Shown: piece after piece, positions 52,323-63,905 of the stretch | Numbering within the stretch: position 1 is the stretch's first letter | Layout: the number at the start of each line of letters is the position of its first letter | NCBI GenBank assembly: GCA_017590115.1 | Contig: JAGGNK010008226.1 | Coordinates: forward strand, 8,463,501 to 8,527,500 | DNA from: Montifringilla adamsi | Lineage: Eukaryota > Chordata > Aves > Passeriformes > Passeridae | DNA: 64,000 bases | Direction of reading: 5' to 3' | Notes under the pieces: model-generated | The model's input: the letters and a program-made list of their open reading frames with translations, nothing else | Told to the model about the DNA's origin: nothing | The model's database searches: none | Made by a program: the position numbers and the translations under genes

Positions 52323-55210
52323 CTATTTAACCTGAAAAAAGAAAGTTATTTCATTTTTCTTTCCCAGCTGCTTGCTCCCTCAGTCATTTTAAATGTGATT
52401 TATCTCATCCAGAGTCCTTTTCCTTTCAGTTCATGGGATGCCTCTACTGACACTGCTAAAAACGGAGACAGAGATTAGAAAACACATTGGAGTCCCGTTG
52501 ACTTTTGCCTGTTATTTCACACATTGTGATACAGCCAGAGAAATGTGTGTAGCACAAAATAATAATTTCCTGGCAAGCAAGACTCCCAGCTGTCAGCCTG
52601 GGCTCTCAGCTGACTTGCAGCATCCTTAACGTGCCCCCCTCTGCCCCTGGGCCCCTCTCTCTGTAAGGCCTTGCTGGGGGCTCACTGTATGCTCAAAACT
52701 GAAAGTTTCTCAGGACACATTACTTTACTTTGCGGTGGAATTTCTGCCTGGTTTGTGTTGGCTCTTGGCAGCTTCCTGACCCATAACCCCTTGTTCCTCA
52801 CCTGCAAATACCAGACTGGAAGGAATTTTAGTGTTTGTGGGGGTGATTAAGAGGACACTGGGACCAGTACGAGGCCACAGGAAAGTGCATTTGTCACCAG
52901 GGCCCTGATGGAGAAAATAACACCCCACTTGAACAGGCTTTAGAGAATGTGCTGAAGGCTCATGGGTTGTCTTGACAAATACCAGTCTGGGATGTATTTG
53001 TGGAACTGTGTGCCTGTAAATCCTTCCCTTGGTATATGCTCAGTTGTCAACACCTCCCACGTGGTGAAGTTTCACCAAGTTTCCCAGTGCACTGTCAGTT
53101 TACATGAAGAGTAAAACTTTGGGTTTTTTTCCCTTAAAATGCATCTCTCAAATATTACTTTTTATTGCAGATGGCTTGAATTCAAAGTAGCACCAGCAAA
53201 CAAATGTTAACAAGTGAAGGCCTTTAAATAATGATCTTTAACATTTTCCCTTAAAACATGTGTTCTCAGCTTGTCACCTTCTGTGCTGCAGCTCTTCATG
53301 TATGATCAGGAACAGAGGCTCGGCTTAAATGGAAAGATAATTTTAAAAGCAAGTCCTAAAATTTTTACACATCCTGGTTGACTGGGATGTAGGATTTGAA
53401 CCCACCCAACCACTCTGGGAGCGAGATTCTAACAGCACTGAACAATTTTAAGACACATAACAACATTTTTATGAATATATTTTATGGTAAAAACAGACAA
53501 ATATTAGCCAATACTTCAGAAATCTAAACAAAATCACTCATGGGATCCTGTTTTTATTTGCTCACAGTGGGCCAGGAGCAGGTACCTGCATGCAGAGAAA
53601 AGAGCTTCCTTCTCCCAGAGCATCAAGTGTTGGCTGCTGTAGTGGCAAAATGCTAATCCATTTCTAGCAATCATTTCACCTGGAAAACTAATTCCTGACT
53701 TTCCTTCACAACTACAGCCAAATGTGCCATGCTCAAATAAACCCCCAAAGGTCTCAGAGCTGAACAGAATTCTGTAGAAATTACTCTCGTGGAGCATGAC
53801 GTGGTGGCAGATTTTTGGAAGTCTCTTCGCTCCTGGGCAGACCCGCAGCTCTTTCCAGACACACGTGATCAGGGATTTCTTATTCACTGCTGCTGTGGAA
53901 TCGAGATGAGGGCACAGTGGATTTCATCTGTGGAGCAGAGGCAGCTGGGAAAGGCTTGGGAGAATGTCTGGAGGATAAATGTTTCCTCAAACACACAGCC
54001 AGCAGCAGGGTGTGGAGCCTTGGCTGTCCTTAAACCCAGCAGAGATGCTGGGGCCGGAGCTATTGCACTGCTGCTGTGGTCATTCAACCTTGACAAGGTC
54101 AAGCGCCAACAGGGACTCTTTAAAAGGTCACTTTAAGCTGCAGAAAGTGGCTCTCCTCTCCCCTCAGCTCATGTTCCTGGCTGTGCTGGCCCTGTTGGTG
54201 GTTCCAGCTCAGCTGGCCCAGCCTGGAGGCACGGCTGCCCAGGGAGGGGCTGGGCTTCCACCCACATTCCTTGGGCTGGGATCAGGGACTCATGGGCTGG
54301 GTCCTCAAAGCTCATCCCACTCCTGTAACCATGCAGGTTTTACCCAGGGTGAGGCACAAAGGGCTGAGGTAGCACGACAATTGGCCAGGGTGTGTTACAC
54401 TGAGTTGGTTACGAGCATTTCTCAGATCAGGCAGTGGTCAGTGGCCACAGTGACCGGCTTGTTTGCTGCCAGGCCTGTTGTGCTTGCTCTCAGTGTCACT
54501 GTCAATGTCCCTGCTGTGCTGTTGTCCCCTCTGAGTGCTGGGCTCGGGGTATCCTTGTGCTGGGTTTGTGACACTTGGTTATGCTGCAATGGAGTGGTCT
54601 TGAAGGAAAATTTATTTCCTTGCTGTGCAGTACAGCAAGCAGCTGGAAAACACTCAGTGGTCAAGATTTATCTGTTCTATCCCAGATAATGCCTGCAGTG
54701 GTTAAAAGCCCTTTCTCTCCAATCAAAACACTTTTGGGATTTCTACTGTGGCTACTAATGACTAATTAAAAACTTGCTGTACTGGTAGATCCCAAATTTT
54801 CCCTGCCTGAGCTCTCCATGTTCCCAGCTGTCACTGAAGGAAGTGGAATGGATTTGGGGTTTGTAAGCCAGCCCTGGTGCATCCCAGTGCTGTCACTGAA
54901 GGAGGCAGGGTGGATTTGGGGTTTGTCAGCCAGCCCTGGTGCATCCCAGAGCTGTTGGGAGTGCCTGGGGAGGTTCCTGCAGGGCTGGCCCAGGGCTTAG
55001 CAGCCTTGTCACAAGAGGAGAACCCTTTATTGTCTGTGCTGCCTCTGCGAGGATTCCTTGCACGGTTTGGCTCTCCCACCTTTGACTCTTCCCTAGTGTT
55101 TCCCCCTGCAGCTGCTGCTCAGGGAGCCCAGGGGGCAGAGCTGGGGGCTCCTGGCCCCCTGCCCATCCCAGCCCCACTGCTCTGCCTCTGCCCCTCACCT
55201 CTGGGAAAGA
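52323..55210. other. intergenic sequence
   Basis: Mostly unique. Contains a 62-bp direct duplication at about 54827-54955 (TCACTGAAGGA at 54831 and 54893; both copies carry GGATTTGGGGTTTGT and GCCAGCCCTGGTGCATCCCA) and a weak tRNA-like stretch near 53393-53440. No gene recognised. Confidence 0.5.
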
Positions 55211-55214
55211 GGCA

Positions 55215-55507
55215 GCGGTAAAGGGCCCAGACTGGGGAAAAGGGGCTCGGGGGGACCTTCTGCTCCCAGGGAACAGGGACAGGAGGAGGGGGAACGGCCA
55301 GGGAGGCTCAGGGTGGATACTGAGAAAGGATATTTCATGGAAAGGCTTGTGCAGCCCTGCCACAGGCTGGCCAGGAGGTGTGCAAAACGCGTGTGGCTGT
55401 GGCATTGAGGACACGGCTCTGGTGGCCCTGGCTGTGCTGGGCTGGCAGCTGAACCCAGCCAGCTCAGGGGTCTTTTCCAGCCACAAGGACTCCACGGTTC
55501 TGTGATT
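55215..55507 (+). mobile_element. CR1 LINE 3'-end fragment
   Basis: GGGACCTTCTGCTCCCAGGG, AACAGGGACAGGAGGAGGGG and a decayed tail GGGTCTTTTCCAGCCACAAG ... CACGGTTCTGTGATTT. An older, more divergent copy. Confidence 0.75.
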
Positions 55508-56392
55508 TAGCAGCACAGTCAGAGACAAATCAAAACAAGCCTTTGGGTTTAGTTTTCCCTCCTTTCCTGAACACGCAGCTGGTTCCTGAATTGGCACATG
55601 CAGAAATCCCAGTTCCGCACGTTGCCATTCCCAGTTTATAGGGACAAAACCAGCACTGCCAAAGCTCTGGGCTTTGCTGGTTTGCAGAGCTGCACGGAAG
55701 GGAATCTCCTCAGCTTTTATTGCCTTAGGACACACTCAGGTGTAGCAGGAGTTAAAGGAGCTGCTGCTTGGTGGTGCCCCTTGTTACCTGTCAGTCACAC
55801 AGCAGGCTCAGCAGCCTGACCTGCTGCCAGCCTGAGTGAGCTCTGCCAGGCAGCACTTCCTAAACAAAGGCCATTTTTTGCTTTCTTTGGTCAGATTTAT
55901 TATTTTTTTTTAATTCCCCTGTTACTAAAATATCAGTGTGTGTCCTGGGACTGACATGGTTTTGGCCTGGTAAGGTTTTACAACCACAAATCCAGTAAAA
56001 AAAAAACCTAGTGGAGAAGCAAGGAATGCAGCAAATAGGATATATCATGGATATGATGAGGAATGCAGACAGGAATGCTTAAAGCCTTCCTAGAGTTGTG
56101 CTGCAGGAAGTAAGAGGTGGGAATGGATGCTGAGACAGGAAAAGCGGGGGCACAGGGATGGGGAGAGTCACTAAGGCTGGTGGCAGAGTTAGCACCAAGA
56201 GCAGGAGCAGACAAATGTAAACATGGTCTTTTCCCTCAAAGCTTCTTTTCTGGTGTTTTTGGGACTTTGGGGGGTGTGGGCTTGGGTGGGTTTTTTTTTT
56301 TTTTTTTTTTTGTTATCTTGTCTGTTCAAAGGGAAAATATGAAATGGGAGTGTGTGAAATGAGTTTCTTCAGCAGGGCTCAGTGACCAGCAG
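55508..56392. other. unique intergenic sequence
   Basis: Includes a T run at about 56290-56311. Nothing else recognised. Confidence 0.5.
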
Positions 56393-56530
56393 GATCCCAG
56401 CCTGGTTTGGGTGGGAAGGAGCTTAATGCTCATCTGATTCCACCTCCTGCCATGGGCAGGGACACCTTCCAGTAGCCCAGGTCGCTCCAAGCCCTGTGCA
56501 GCCTGGCCTGGAACGGCAGCAGAGGGTCAG
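56393..56530 (-). mobile_element. CR1 LINE 3'-end fragment, antisense
   Basis: GATCCCAGCCTGGTTTGGGT, GGAAGGAGCTTAATGCTCAT, TTCCACCTCCTGCCATGGGC and CAGGGACACCTTCCAGTAGC. The wording follows the older CR1 consensus rather than the commonest copies here. Confidence 0.78.
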
Positions 56531-58062
56531 ACTGAGTCTGGCACTGATGGAGGGGCACATCCCACCCCTCAGGGAACGTGAGCAAAGCCCTTGGAGCGCC
56601 CAGAGGAGCTCTGCTGCTGTGCAACACAACGCTCAGTAAGGACTTGTCTTAGTGTAAAACCTTTTTCTCCTCCTTTCCCTGTAAATTCCTTGCCATTATG
56701 GTGTGAGGGTTGTTTTCCCTCCAGGAGCTGGGCTGAGGTTTGGGTGTGTTTTACTGTGAGAGCAGTAACAGCTCCGGGAGGGGAACGACTCCTTGGTTCA
56801 CTCGGTGCTCTGCATCAACATGTGAGACCAAAGAGAAATAACTGCTAAAAATATCCTTGCTGTTGTTTAAAAATAAGCCAGTCAACAACGGAATTTGAGA
56901 CTGAGGAGTATTACCCAGGCAGGAACGTTTCCTTTTCTGCTGCTAGGTCCGTGTCAGCCCACGGGCTCTCGGAGCTCCCGGGAAGGGATGTCTGCACAGG
57001 CAGGGATGTCTCACACATCCCAACCCGGCCTGAAGGGCAGGCTGCAGAGATCCAAGGGCTCCTTAAAACAGCAGCTGCAGCTTTGGGACGGAGTTTGGAG
57101 GTGCTGTTGTCCACCAGCACGCAGAGGCACTGGGTGATTCAGTCCCTGCTGAGCCCTGGCTGTGAGCAGGGTGCTCCAGCTTTACTGGGGGTGCTGTACC
57201 TGTGCCTTCAGGAAGGTTATTTCATGGCTGCTTATTTCATATTAATGACACTCATCTATTTCAAGTATCACGCCTGCCAATTTAGGGCCTTCCAGGTTCC
57301 CTGGAGCTCTGAATTCCAAGCTGGCTTGACTCACAGAGAGTAAAATTTTCTGAGATGTTTTTTCACGTTCTTCATCACCCAAATCCTTTTTGTTACATCT
57401 AAATTGAGGCCATCAGCCACGCAGGCCTGGTAGGAGTCATTTGTTGCAGCAGTTGTTGTTTCATTGCTGTTGTGTTCTCATGCCCAAACCCAGTGCTGGG
57501 TCTGCTTGTGTCCTACCCACTGCTGCCAGTAAAGTCACTGAACACCAGAAATGTGAAGCTGAAACCTGGCTGGGCCAAGCTCTCCCCTGGAGATGAGAAG
57601 CCTGTGTCATTTCCTCTGCAGCCCCCACGGGGCCCAGGTCACTGACTCCCACACATCCTCGTGCAGTGAGTGCTGAGCCCTGGAAGCCAGCCTGCTCCCA
57701 GAAATGTGTCACTGTCTCAGTTGTTGTCTCCTCGTGAGCAGAGGGCTGGGAGGGCACCCAGAGAGAAAAGCTCTGTGTGAAATATCACATTTGGCAGCCT
57801 CGCAGCACCTCTTCAGAAAGCCTCATTTGGGTCCTGAAATATTTGTAATATTCTTGCCGGGATATAGGATTTGTTTTGGTTTTTTTAAAAAAACTGCAAC
57901 ACATCGACTTTGAAGATGAAGCATAAAAATTATTTTTAGCATTTGGTGCTAAGTCATCAGAGATGATAAAGGAGAAAGAACAACATTTATAGCTCCCTTC
58001 TCTTTGGCAACAGCAGAAAAACCCCATCCTCCTTCCTGGCTGACTAAGGAGTTTTCCTCAAA
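56531..58062. other. unique intergenic sequence
   Basis: No feature recognised. Confidence 0.5.
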
Positions 58063-58064
58063 GT

Positions 58065-58442
58065 TGACCTCAAATCCCACCCATTCCCCCCCTGCCACGG
58101 CAGGGACACCTTCCCCTGTCCCAGGTGCTCCCAGCCCCAGTGTCCAGCCTGGCCTTGGGCACTGCCAGGGATCCAGGGGCAGCCACAGCTGCTCTGGGCA
58201 CCCTGTGCCAGGGCATTACACCCTCACAGCCAAAAATTCCTTCCCGAAATCCGATCTAAATCTACCCACTTTCAGCTTACAGCCATTCCCTGTGTCCTGT
58301 CCCTCCATCCCTGTCCCCAGTCCCTCTCCAGCTCTCCTGGAGCCCCTTCAGGCCCTGGCAGGGCTCTGAGCTCTCCCTGGAGCTGCTCCTCTCCAGGTGA
58401 GCACCCCCAGGTGTCCCAGCCTGGCTCCAGAGGGGCTCCAGT
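58065..58442 (-). mobile_element. CR1 LINE fragment, antisense
   Basis: CAAATCCCACCCATTCCCCC tail, the common block in reverse, then CCCTCACAGCCAAAAATTCC, TCTAAATCTACCCACTTTCA, TCCCCAGTCCCTCTCCAGCT and CTGCTCCTCTCCAGGTGAGC. It is an antisense mate of 50343-50748 and covers the same part of the element. Confidence 0.9.
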
Positions 58443-58639
58443 TGCAAAATAGGGCTTTAAAATTCTTGATTTTAATTAAACATAAGTGCTTCTAAAAATT
58501 CAAATGCCATTCTAAAACATTTCAGTTTCATTTCTGACAGCATCTCAATTTCTCATCTTAATGTTTTGACTAAAATGATTGAGAAATAAATCCATCACCA
58601 AAAAATGCTCCAGGCAGCAAAGTTCACCCCAGCAGCTGT

Positions 58640-58797
58640 GTGGGGTAGTGGGGTCCCCATCCCTGGAGGTGTCCCAGGAATTCCTGGAGGTGGCACTCAG
58701 AGCTGGGGCTGGGGACAAGGTGGGCACCGGGCACAGCTGGCACTCCGTGGGCTGGGAGGGCTTTTCCAGGCTAAACAATTCAGTGATCCTTGTGCCT
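58640..58797 (+). mobile_element. CR1 LINE 3'-end fragment
   Basis: GGGGTCCCCATCCCTGGAGG, AATTCCTGGAGGTGGCACTC, GGACAAGGTGGGCACCGGGC and TTTTCCAGGCTAAACAATTC. Nearly the same as the copy at 13770. Confidence 0.85.
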
Positions 58798-59214
58798 GCA
58801 GCCTGTGGGGCTCACTGGAAGGCTCAGTCACTGCTCTGCAGCAGGTATTGCCCTTTTTTAAGAGGAAGGGAAAAGGCAGAAGAGCAGCAGGTTTGGCCTC
58901 CATGGCAACGGCAGCGCTCGCTCCAGCCGTGCCTGGGGAAGCTGCTCCTGAGCTTCTGTTTGTTTTCCAAATCTGCTTGGCACAAGCCCGTTTGCCAGAC
59001 AAGAAAGTCGTGTTTTCCTTAATGCAGTGAGGAGAGGGACGTGTCTCTGTGCAGGGCTGAGCAGGGCTCCGGGACCCCGCTGCGGCTGCTGGGGACAGAC
59101 CCTGCCTGCACTGAAGGGGAGCAGGGCAGGGCAGGGAGACTGGGCACTGAAAGGCTCCCTTCAGCTCCAAAGAGGGCATTTCCCTTCCATCCCTCTGGTT
59201 TGTTTCCTACTCTG
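58798..59214. other. unique intergenic sequence
   Basis: No feature recognised. Confidence 0.5.
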
Positions 59215-59372
59215 CTGGAGGGTTCCCAGCCCATGGCATGGGTTGGAAGTGTCCAAGGGCAGGTTGGACATTCTACCTGGGATGGTGGAAGGTGTCCCTG
59301 CCATGGTGGGGTGGAGTGAGAGGAGCTTTCAGTTCCTTTCCAACCCAAACCAACCTGGGTTTTTAAGGATAT
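59215..59372 (+). mobile_element. CR1 LINE 3'-end fragment
   Basis: GGAAGTGTCCAAGGGCAGGT, GGAAGGTGTCCCTGCCATGG and AGTTCCTTTCCAACCCAAAC. A degraded terminus. Confidence 0.8.
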
Positions 59373-60490
59373 AACAAATGCAAGGGTCAGACTGCTGAAA
59401 AAAATGGCTGAGTTTGAGATGGAGAGGTTTCAGCCTTTCCTGGGGTTTGTTCCCGCTCCCAGAGGAGTTGCTGGTGTGTAATTAGGGGCAGTGTGCTGGA
59501 TTCTGGCCCTGGGGGGGTCAAGGTTGGTGCCCCTTCCCTTTGAAGCCAGGCCAGTGCACGGAGCTGCTGTGAGCAGCAGCTCTGGCAGCAGGAGCACAGC
59601 CAGCCCTGCTCTCCTGGGGGGTTGGAGGCTCTTTTAAATTGGGATTCTCTAGTGCTTGAGGCTAATATTGATTTTTTTTTTTTTTTGTTCTGGTTTTATT
59701 ATTTTTTTTATTGAAGTATTCACCTCATGTCTCCTGCATGACATGAAAATTTCATTCTTCTGCTTTCTTACTCATTCACTCATTGAATCCATTCTAAAGC
59801 TCTCAGATGCACCTTGTATTTCTCTTTTTAAAGAAGATGCTGTTCATTGGTTCACACCTGAAAACTGTACCTGATGGTCACTAATATTTTAGTGGTTTGA
59901 ACAGATTTATGTCTGCAGAGATGTCAGAATCTCTGCATATCTCTTCTATATGTATGTCTTCTGTATCGCTTCTGCACAAACACTTGGCTGCTGCTGGAGC
60001 ACCCTGTGTCTCAAACCCTGATGGTCAGGAGCTTTGTGACCTTGAGGATTTGTTAAATCCGTGGAAATTTGCAGGATGTGTTTGGGATTCAGTGGTGCCA
60101 GCACAGGAAGGAAAACAAGACAGTCCTTTTATGTAAATGGCATCTGCATCCTTGCTTCTAATTAAAAAATCGAAGGGAAAAGCTTTCTGTAATTAAAGGG
60201 CGTGTTTGCTAATTTGTCACAGGCTGGACTCTGGAGCAGCTCTGGCTGGATCATTCTGGAAGTAACTTCCAGCTTTCCCTCTCCATGGGAACAGGCTGAG
60301 GATTCACCTTTCCCTGGTCATGAATGCCAAGGGCAGGGCAGGGTGAGCAGGGTCAGGACAGTGTCCGTGTGTCTGTGTGTCCGACCCGGCTGCTGTGCCG
60401 GGAGCTGAGGCACTCCTGCAGACCCCTGCCCAGGCGTGGGGTGCTGCCAGAGCTGGGGGTGCCCTGCGAGGGGCCGGGCACTTTATGGGC
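59373..60490. other. unique intergenic sequence
   Basis: AT-rich from 59640 to 60190, with T runs near 59672. No gene recognised. Confidence 0.5.
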
Positions 60491-60655
60491 TGGGGCAGCT
60501 CCTGCTGCTGGAGCTCGGGCTGTGCCGTGCTGGGGTGATCAGCTCCTGCTGCTGGAGCTCGGGCTGTGCCAGGCTGGGGCAGCTCCTGCTGCTGGAGCTC
60601 GGGCTGTGCCAGGCTGGGGCAGCTCCTGCTGCTGGAGCTCGGGCTGTGCCGGGGC
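60491..60655 (+). repeat. 40-bp tandem repeat, about 4 copies
   Basis: The unit is GGGGCAGCTCCTGCTGCTGG plus AGCTCGGGCTGTGCCAGGCT. The second copy replaces GGCAG with GTGATCAG. First of three arrays in this GC-rich block. Confidence 0.93.
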
Positions 60656-61040
60656 AGCCACAGGTCGCCCAGCTGGGTCGTACCCGTGCTCCTGCCCTCC
60701 CAGGCAGGCTCAGCCTGGCAGACGGGGCTCTCAGCCCTTCCCAGCTCACCTGAGACCCCTCTCAGGGACCCCTGGGCTGTCCCTCTGCTGTGGGCAGTGC
60801 AGAGCCCAGGGAGGTGCTGGGGTCTGGCCCACGGCTCAGGGCTGTGGCTGGGCTGAGGAGCTCTTTCCCTGCCTGGTCCCATCCAGGGGGATCCTGCAGC
60901 CTGTGGAAAGGCCAGAGGGATCCTCCTAGAGCCAGCCCCACTCCTGGGTTCACTTGCCATCCCTGCCAGCCTGCCAGGGCTCCTTGGGCAGGGCTCCTGG
61001 GGCAGGGGTTCCTTGGGCAGGGATTGCCGGGGCAGGGGCT
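60656..61040. other. GC-rich spacer
   Basis: No exon or element recognised between the 40-bp and hexamer arrays. The right end (GGGCAGGGCTCCTGGGGCAG) is itself a short imperfect repeat. Confidence 0.5.
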
Positions 61041-61565
61041 CCTATTCCCATTCCCATTCCTGTTCCCATTCCCGTTCCCATTCCCTTTGCCATTCCCATT
61101 GCCATTCCTGTTCCCATTTCCATTCCCGCTCTCATTCTCGCTCCCATTCCCGCTCCCATTCCTGCTCCCATTCCCTTTCCCATTCCTGTTCCCATTCCCA
61201 TTCCCTTTCCATTACCACTCCCATTCCCATTCCCATTCTCGTTCCCATTCCCATCCCCATTCCCGTTTCCATTACTGCTCCCATTCCCATTCTCGTTCCC
61301 TTTCCCATTCGCGTTCCTGTTTCCATTACCGCTCCCATTCCCATCCCCATCCCTATCCACATTCCCATCCCCAGCCCCATCCCCATCCCTGTTCCCATTC
61401 CCATCCCCATTCCCATCCCCATTCCCATCCCCATTCCCGTCCCCATTCCCATTCCTGTTCCCTCCCCACCGGTGTGGATGCCGATGCCCGTTCCCGTTCC
61501 TGTCCCCATTCCCATCCCCATTCCCGTTCCCATTCCCATCCCCATCCCCATCCCCGCTCCCGCTC
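61041..61565 (+). repeat. (CCCATT)n hexamer array, about 0.5 kb
   Basis: Hexamers CCCATT, CCCGTT, CCTGTT, CCCATC and CCCGCT alternate. The lack of stops gives long open frames in several phases, for example Ser-His or Pro-Ile periodic peptides, which are artefacts. Confidence 0.96.
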
Positions 61566-61879
61566 CCCTCGGGCCCCCGCAGCTCGGGGCTGCGCTGTCG
61601 GGCTCGCAGAGCCCCGCTCCCGGCTGGCAGTGATTCGTCACCTTTGCTTTTCGGTCGGGCGCAGGTGGGGGCCGGCCGTCTCTCCTCGCTCGCTCAGCCC
61701 GGTTCCCACGCAGGCTTTGCATTTGATTTTTTTCCCCCAAGAAATCGTTTCCTGTTGTCGTAACGTAGCCAGATGGGGAGGGTTCAGTGGAAATACCTCG
61801 GGAGAGGCTGGCAGAGCCGTGGATCCAGGAAGCAGATCCTCCCCGTAATACTGGCACGGTTTGGTAAGTTCCATCTGAA
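61566..61879. other. spacer between arrays and CpG-rich segment
   Basis: Unique sequence with no exon recognised. Confidence 0.5.
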
Positions 61880-62545
61880 AAATAAAAAGCTGCTCCTTTG
61901 CTGAGTCACAGCCCCTCGGAGCTGGAGCCGTGACAAGCGGAGCCGCCGCTGCCGGAGGTGAGGCGAGGCGAGCGGAGGGGCCCGCGATCCCGCCCGGCTG
62001 CTCTTCTCGCTGAAATGATTTTTTAATCATTCATTAAAGGGCTCCGTAAGTTGAACGCCGTCTGTGGGAACGTGCGGCGGCCCTGGTGGCCCGCAGGGTG
62101 GGGGTGGCACGGCTGTGCCGAGGCAGAGGCCGGCAGATCCCGGGCACATCCCGGGCACATCCCGGCTCATCCCGGGCAGCCCCCGTCCCGGCCGGAGCGG
62201 CTGCGGGCGCTGCCAGCGGCTCGGGATGCGCGTCCCGGACAGCCCCGAGCCCTGCCCCGGGCTGGCAGCTCCCGGAGCGGCCGGAGAGCCGTGCCCGGTG
62301 CCAAGGGCAGCTCTGCCGAGCCGGGGCCGGTGCCGGGCAGGCGGAGCTCCTCCCGCGGCAGCGCCGGAGCCGGGGCCGGTGCCGGTGCCGGGGCTGTGCC
62401 GGTGCCGGGGCTGTGCCGGTGCCGCTCTCCCGTTCCGGGCTGTCCCCGCCGCCACAAAGCCCCGTGCAGCCAGGGCCGGAGCTGCTCCAGCCCTGGCACC
62501 GGCGTTTGTCTGCTGCGGGGTCACGGCTCCGCCCGTGCCCCCGGG
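61880..62545. other. orphan CpG-rich segment
   Basis: High CpG density with short GGTGCCG repeats near 62375-62425 and an AP-1/MARE-like TGCTGAGTCA at 61899-61908. It looks like a CpG island without a recognised gene. An upstream non-coding first exon of the next gene (JAKMIP3 follows BNIP3 in human) is possible but not shown. Confidence 0.45.
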
Positions 62546-62549
62546 CCCG

Positions 62550-62945
62550 GCTGGGGGCTGCCGGTGCCCGGTCCGGGGCTGGATATGCCCGGTCCGGGAC
62601 TGCCGGTGCCCGGTCCCTAGCTGCCGGTGCCCGGTCCGGGGCTGGATATGCCCGGTCCGGGGCTGCCGGTGCCCAGTCCGGGGCTGGATATGCCCAGTCC
62701 GGGGCTGGACATGCCCGGTCCGGGACTGGATATGCCCGGTCCGGGGCTGCCGGTGCCCGGTCCGGGACTGGATATGCCCGGTCCAGGGCTGGACATGTCC
62801 GGTCCGGGGCTGGATATGCCCGGTCCGGGGCTGGATATGCCCGGTCCGGGGCTGCCGGTGCCCGGTCCGGGACTGGATATGCCCGGTCCAGGGCTGGACA
62901 TGTCCGGTCCGGGGCTGGATATGCCCGGTCCGGGGCTGCAGATGC
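62550..62945 (+). repeat. 21-bp minisatellite, about 18 copies
   Basis: The unit is CCCGGTCCGGGGCTGGATATG, alternating with a CTGCCGGTG variant. As 21 is a multiple of 3, open frames persist on both strands with a 7-residue period (PGPGLDM type). They are artefacts. Blocks of about five units are themselves duplicated (62735-62830 and 62840-62930). Confidence 0.95.
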
Positions 62946-63468
62946 ACACCCCAGCTGTTTGTTTCCTGGAGCTTTTTTATCTCCTCGAGCCCACGGAACT
63001 GGGTGTCAAATCCAGAGGAATTTATACATGGAGGAGAGAGCTGGGATTGCTGAAGGAAAGACAGGAGGGTTCCCGTACAGCAGGGAGGCTGCAGGTAGGA
63101 CAGGGACACAGGAGCATTTCCTGAGTACCAGTAAAATGTGGCATTTGACACTTGAAAGTAATTCTAGTTCTGTTGAAATGCTGCCAAGATATTATTATCT
63201 AGACAGAAAAATGCTCTTAGGCTGTTGTTTCCAGTGTATCTGTGGTCATTTCAATTGCAGATTTGGTTTTTAAAGCAAATCTAAAGTTGCTATTATTGTT
63301 AGACATGTTTTCCTTGTACTTTTTAATAAGCTTTTAAAAGTTTTTAAGAGCTCAGCATCTTTAGGAGCTGTGGTGTTGCTGATCCGTGGGTGATCAGCCC
63401 ACCTGCAGCTGCCTGACCTCTGCAGGTCACCGTGGCCTGAGCTGACATCCCTGAGGGATGGAGCAGAG
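62946..63468. other. unique intergenic sequence
   Basis: No feature recognised. Confidence 0.5.
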
Positions 63469-63469
63469 T

Positions 63470-63905
63470 CATGGAATCATAGACCCACAGAATTTATAAA
63501 GTTGAAAAAAGCCTTGGTGATCATCAAAGCCAGCTATCGACCCACACCACCATCACGTTCACCTCTACCTCATGTCCCTAAGTGCCACATCTGCATTTTT
63601 GGAACACTCCCAGGGATGGTGACTCCATCACTGCCCTTGGCAGGACTGGACAATCCTTTCTGTGTAGAAACTTTCCCTGATCTCCAACCTGAACCTCCCC
63701 TGGTGCAACATGAGGCTGCTTGCTCTCATCCTAAGGAATTCAGCTGGGGCCTCTCCTCCCAGCCCCTTGCACCCTCTCCTGAGCCTCTGGGCTCTTCCCT
63801 CTCCTCCTGGCCCAGCAGGGCTCTCCCAGTTTCACCAGGACATCTGTCCCGTCCCACTTTGCACCTGGCAAGGGCAAAGCAGGAGCTGTGCTTTCAACAC
63901 GGGAA
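63470..63905 (-). mobile_element. CR1 LINE fragment, antisense, older type
   Basis: CATGGAATCATAGACCCACA, CATGTCCCTAAGTGCCACAT, CCCAGGGATGGTGACTCCAT, GATCTCCAACCTGAACCTCC and CCTGGTGCAACATGAGGCTG follow the antisense order of an older CR1 subfamily. It is more diverged than most copies here. Confidence 0.82.

Noticed and set aside
60790..61857. Phe/Pro/Ser/His-rich open frames of up to 352 codons, and Met/Gly-rich ones on the other strand
   Set aside because: Products of the stop-free hexamer array, with no recognisable domain.
62550..62945. Possible CRISPR-like array
   Set aside because: Units are contiguous with no unique spacers, in a vertebrate genome. It is an ordinary minisatellite.
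62027..63273. GC-rich open frames of 329-395 codons on both strands
   Set aside because: They combine a CpG-rich segment with the 21-bp array. The composition is explained by GC bias and the repeat.
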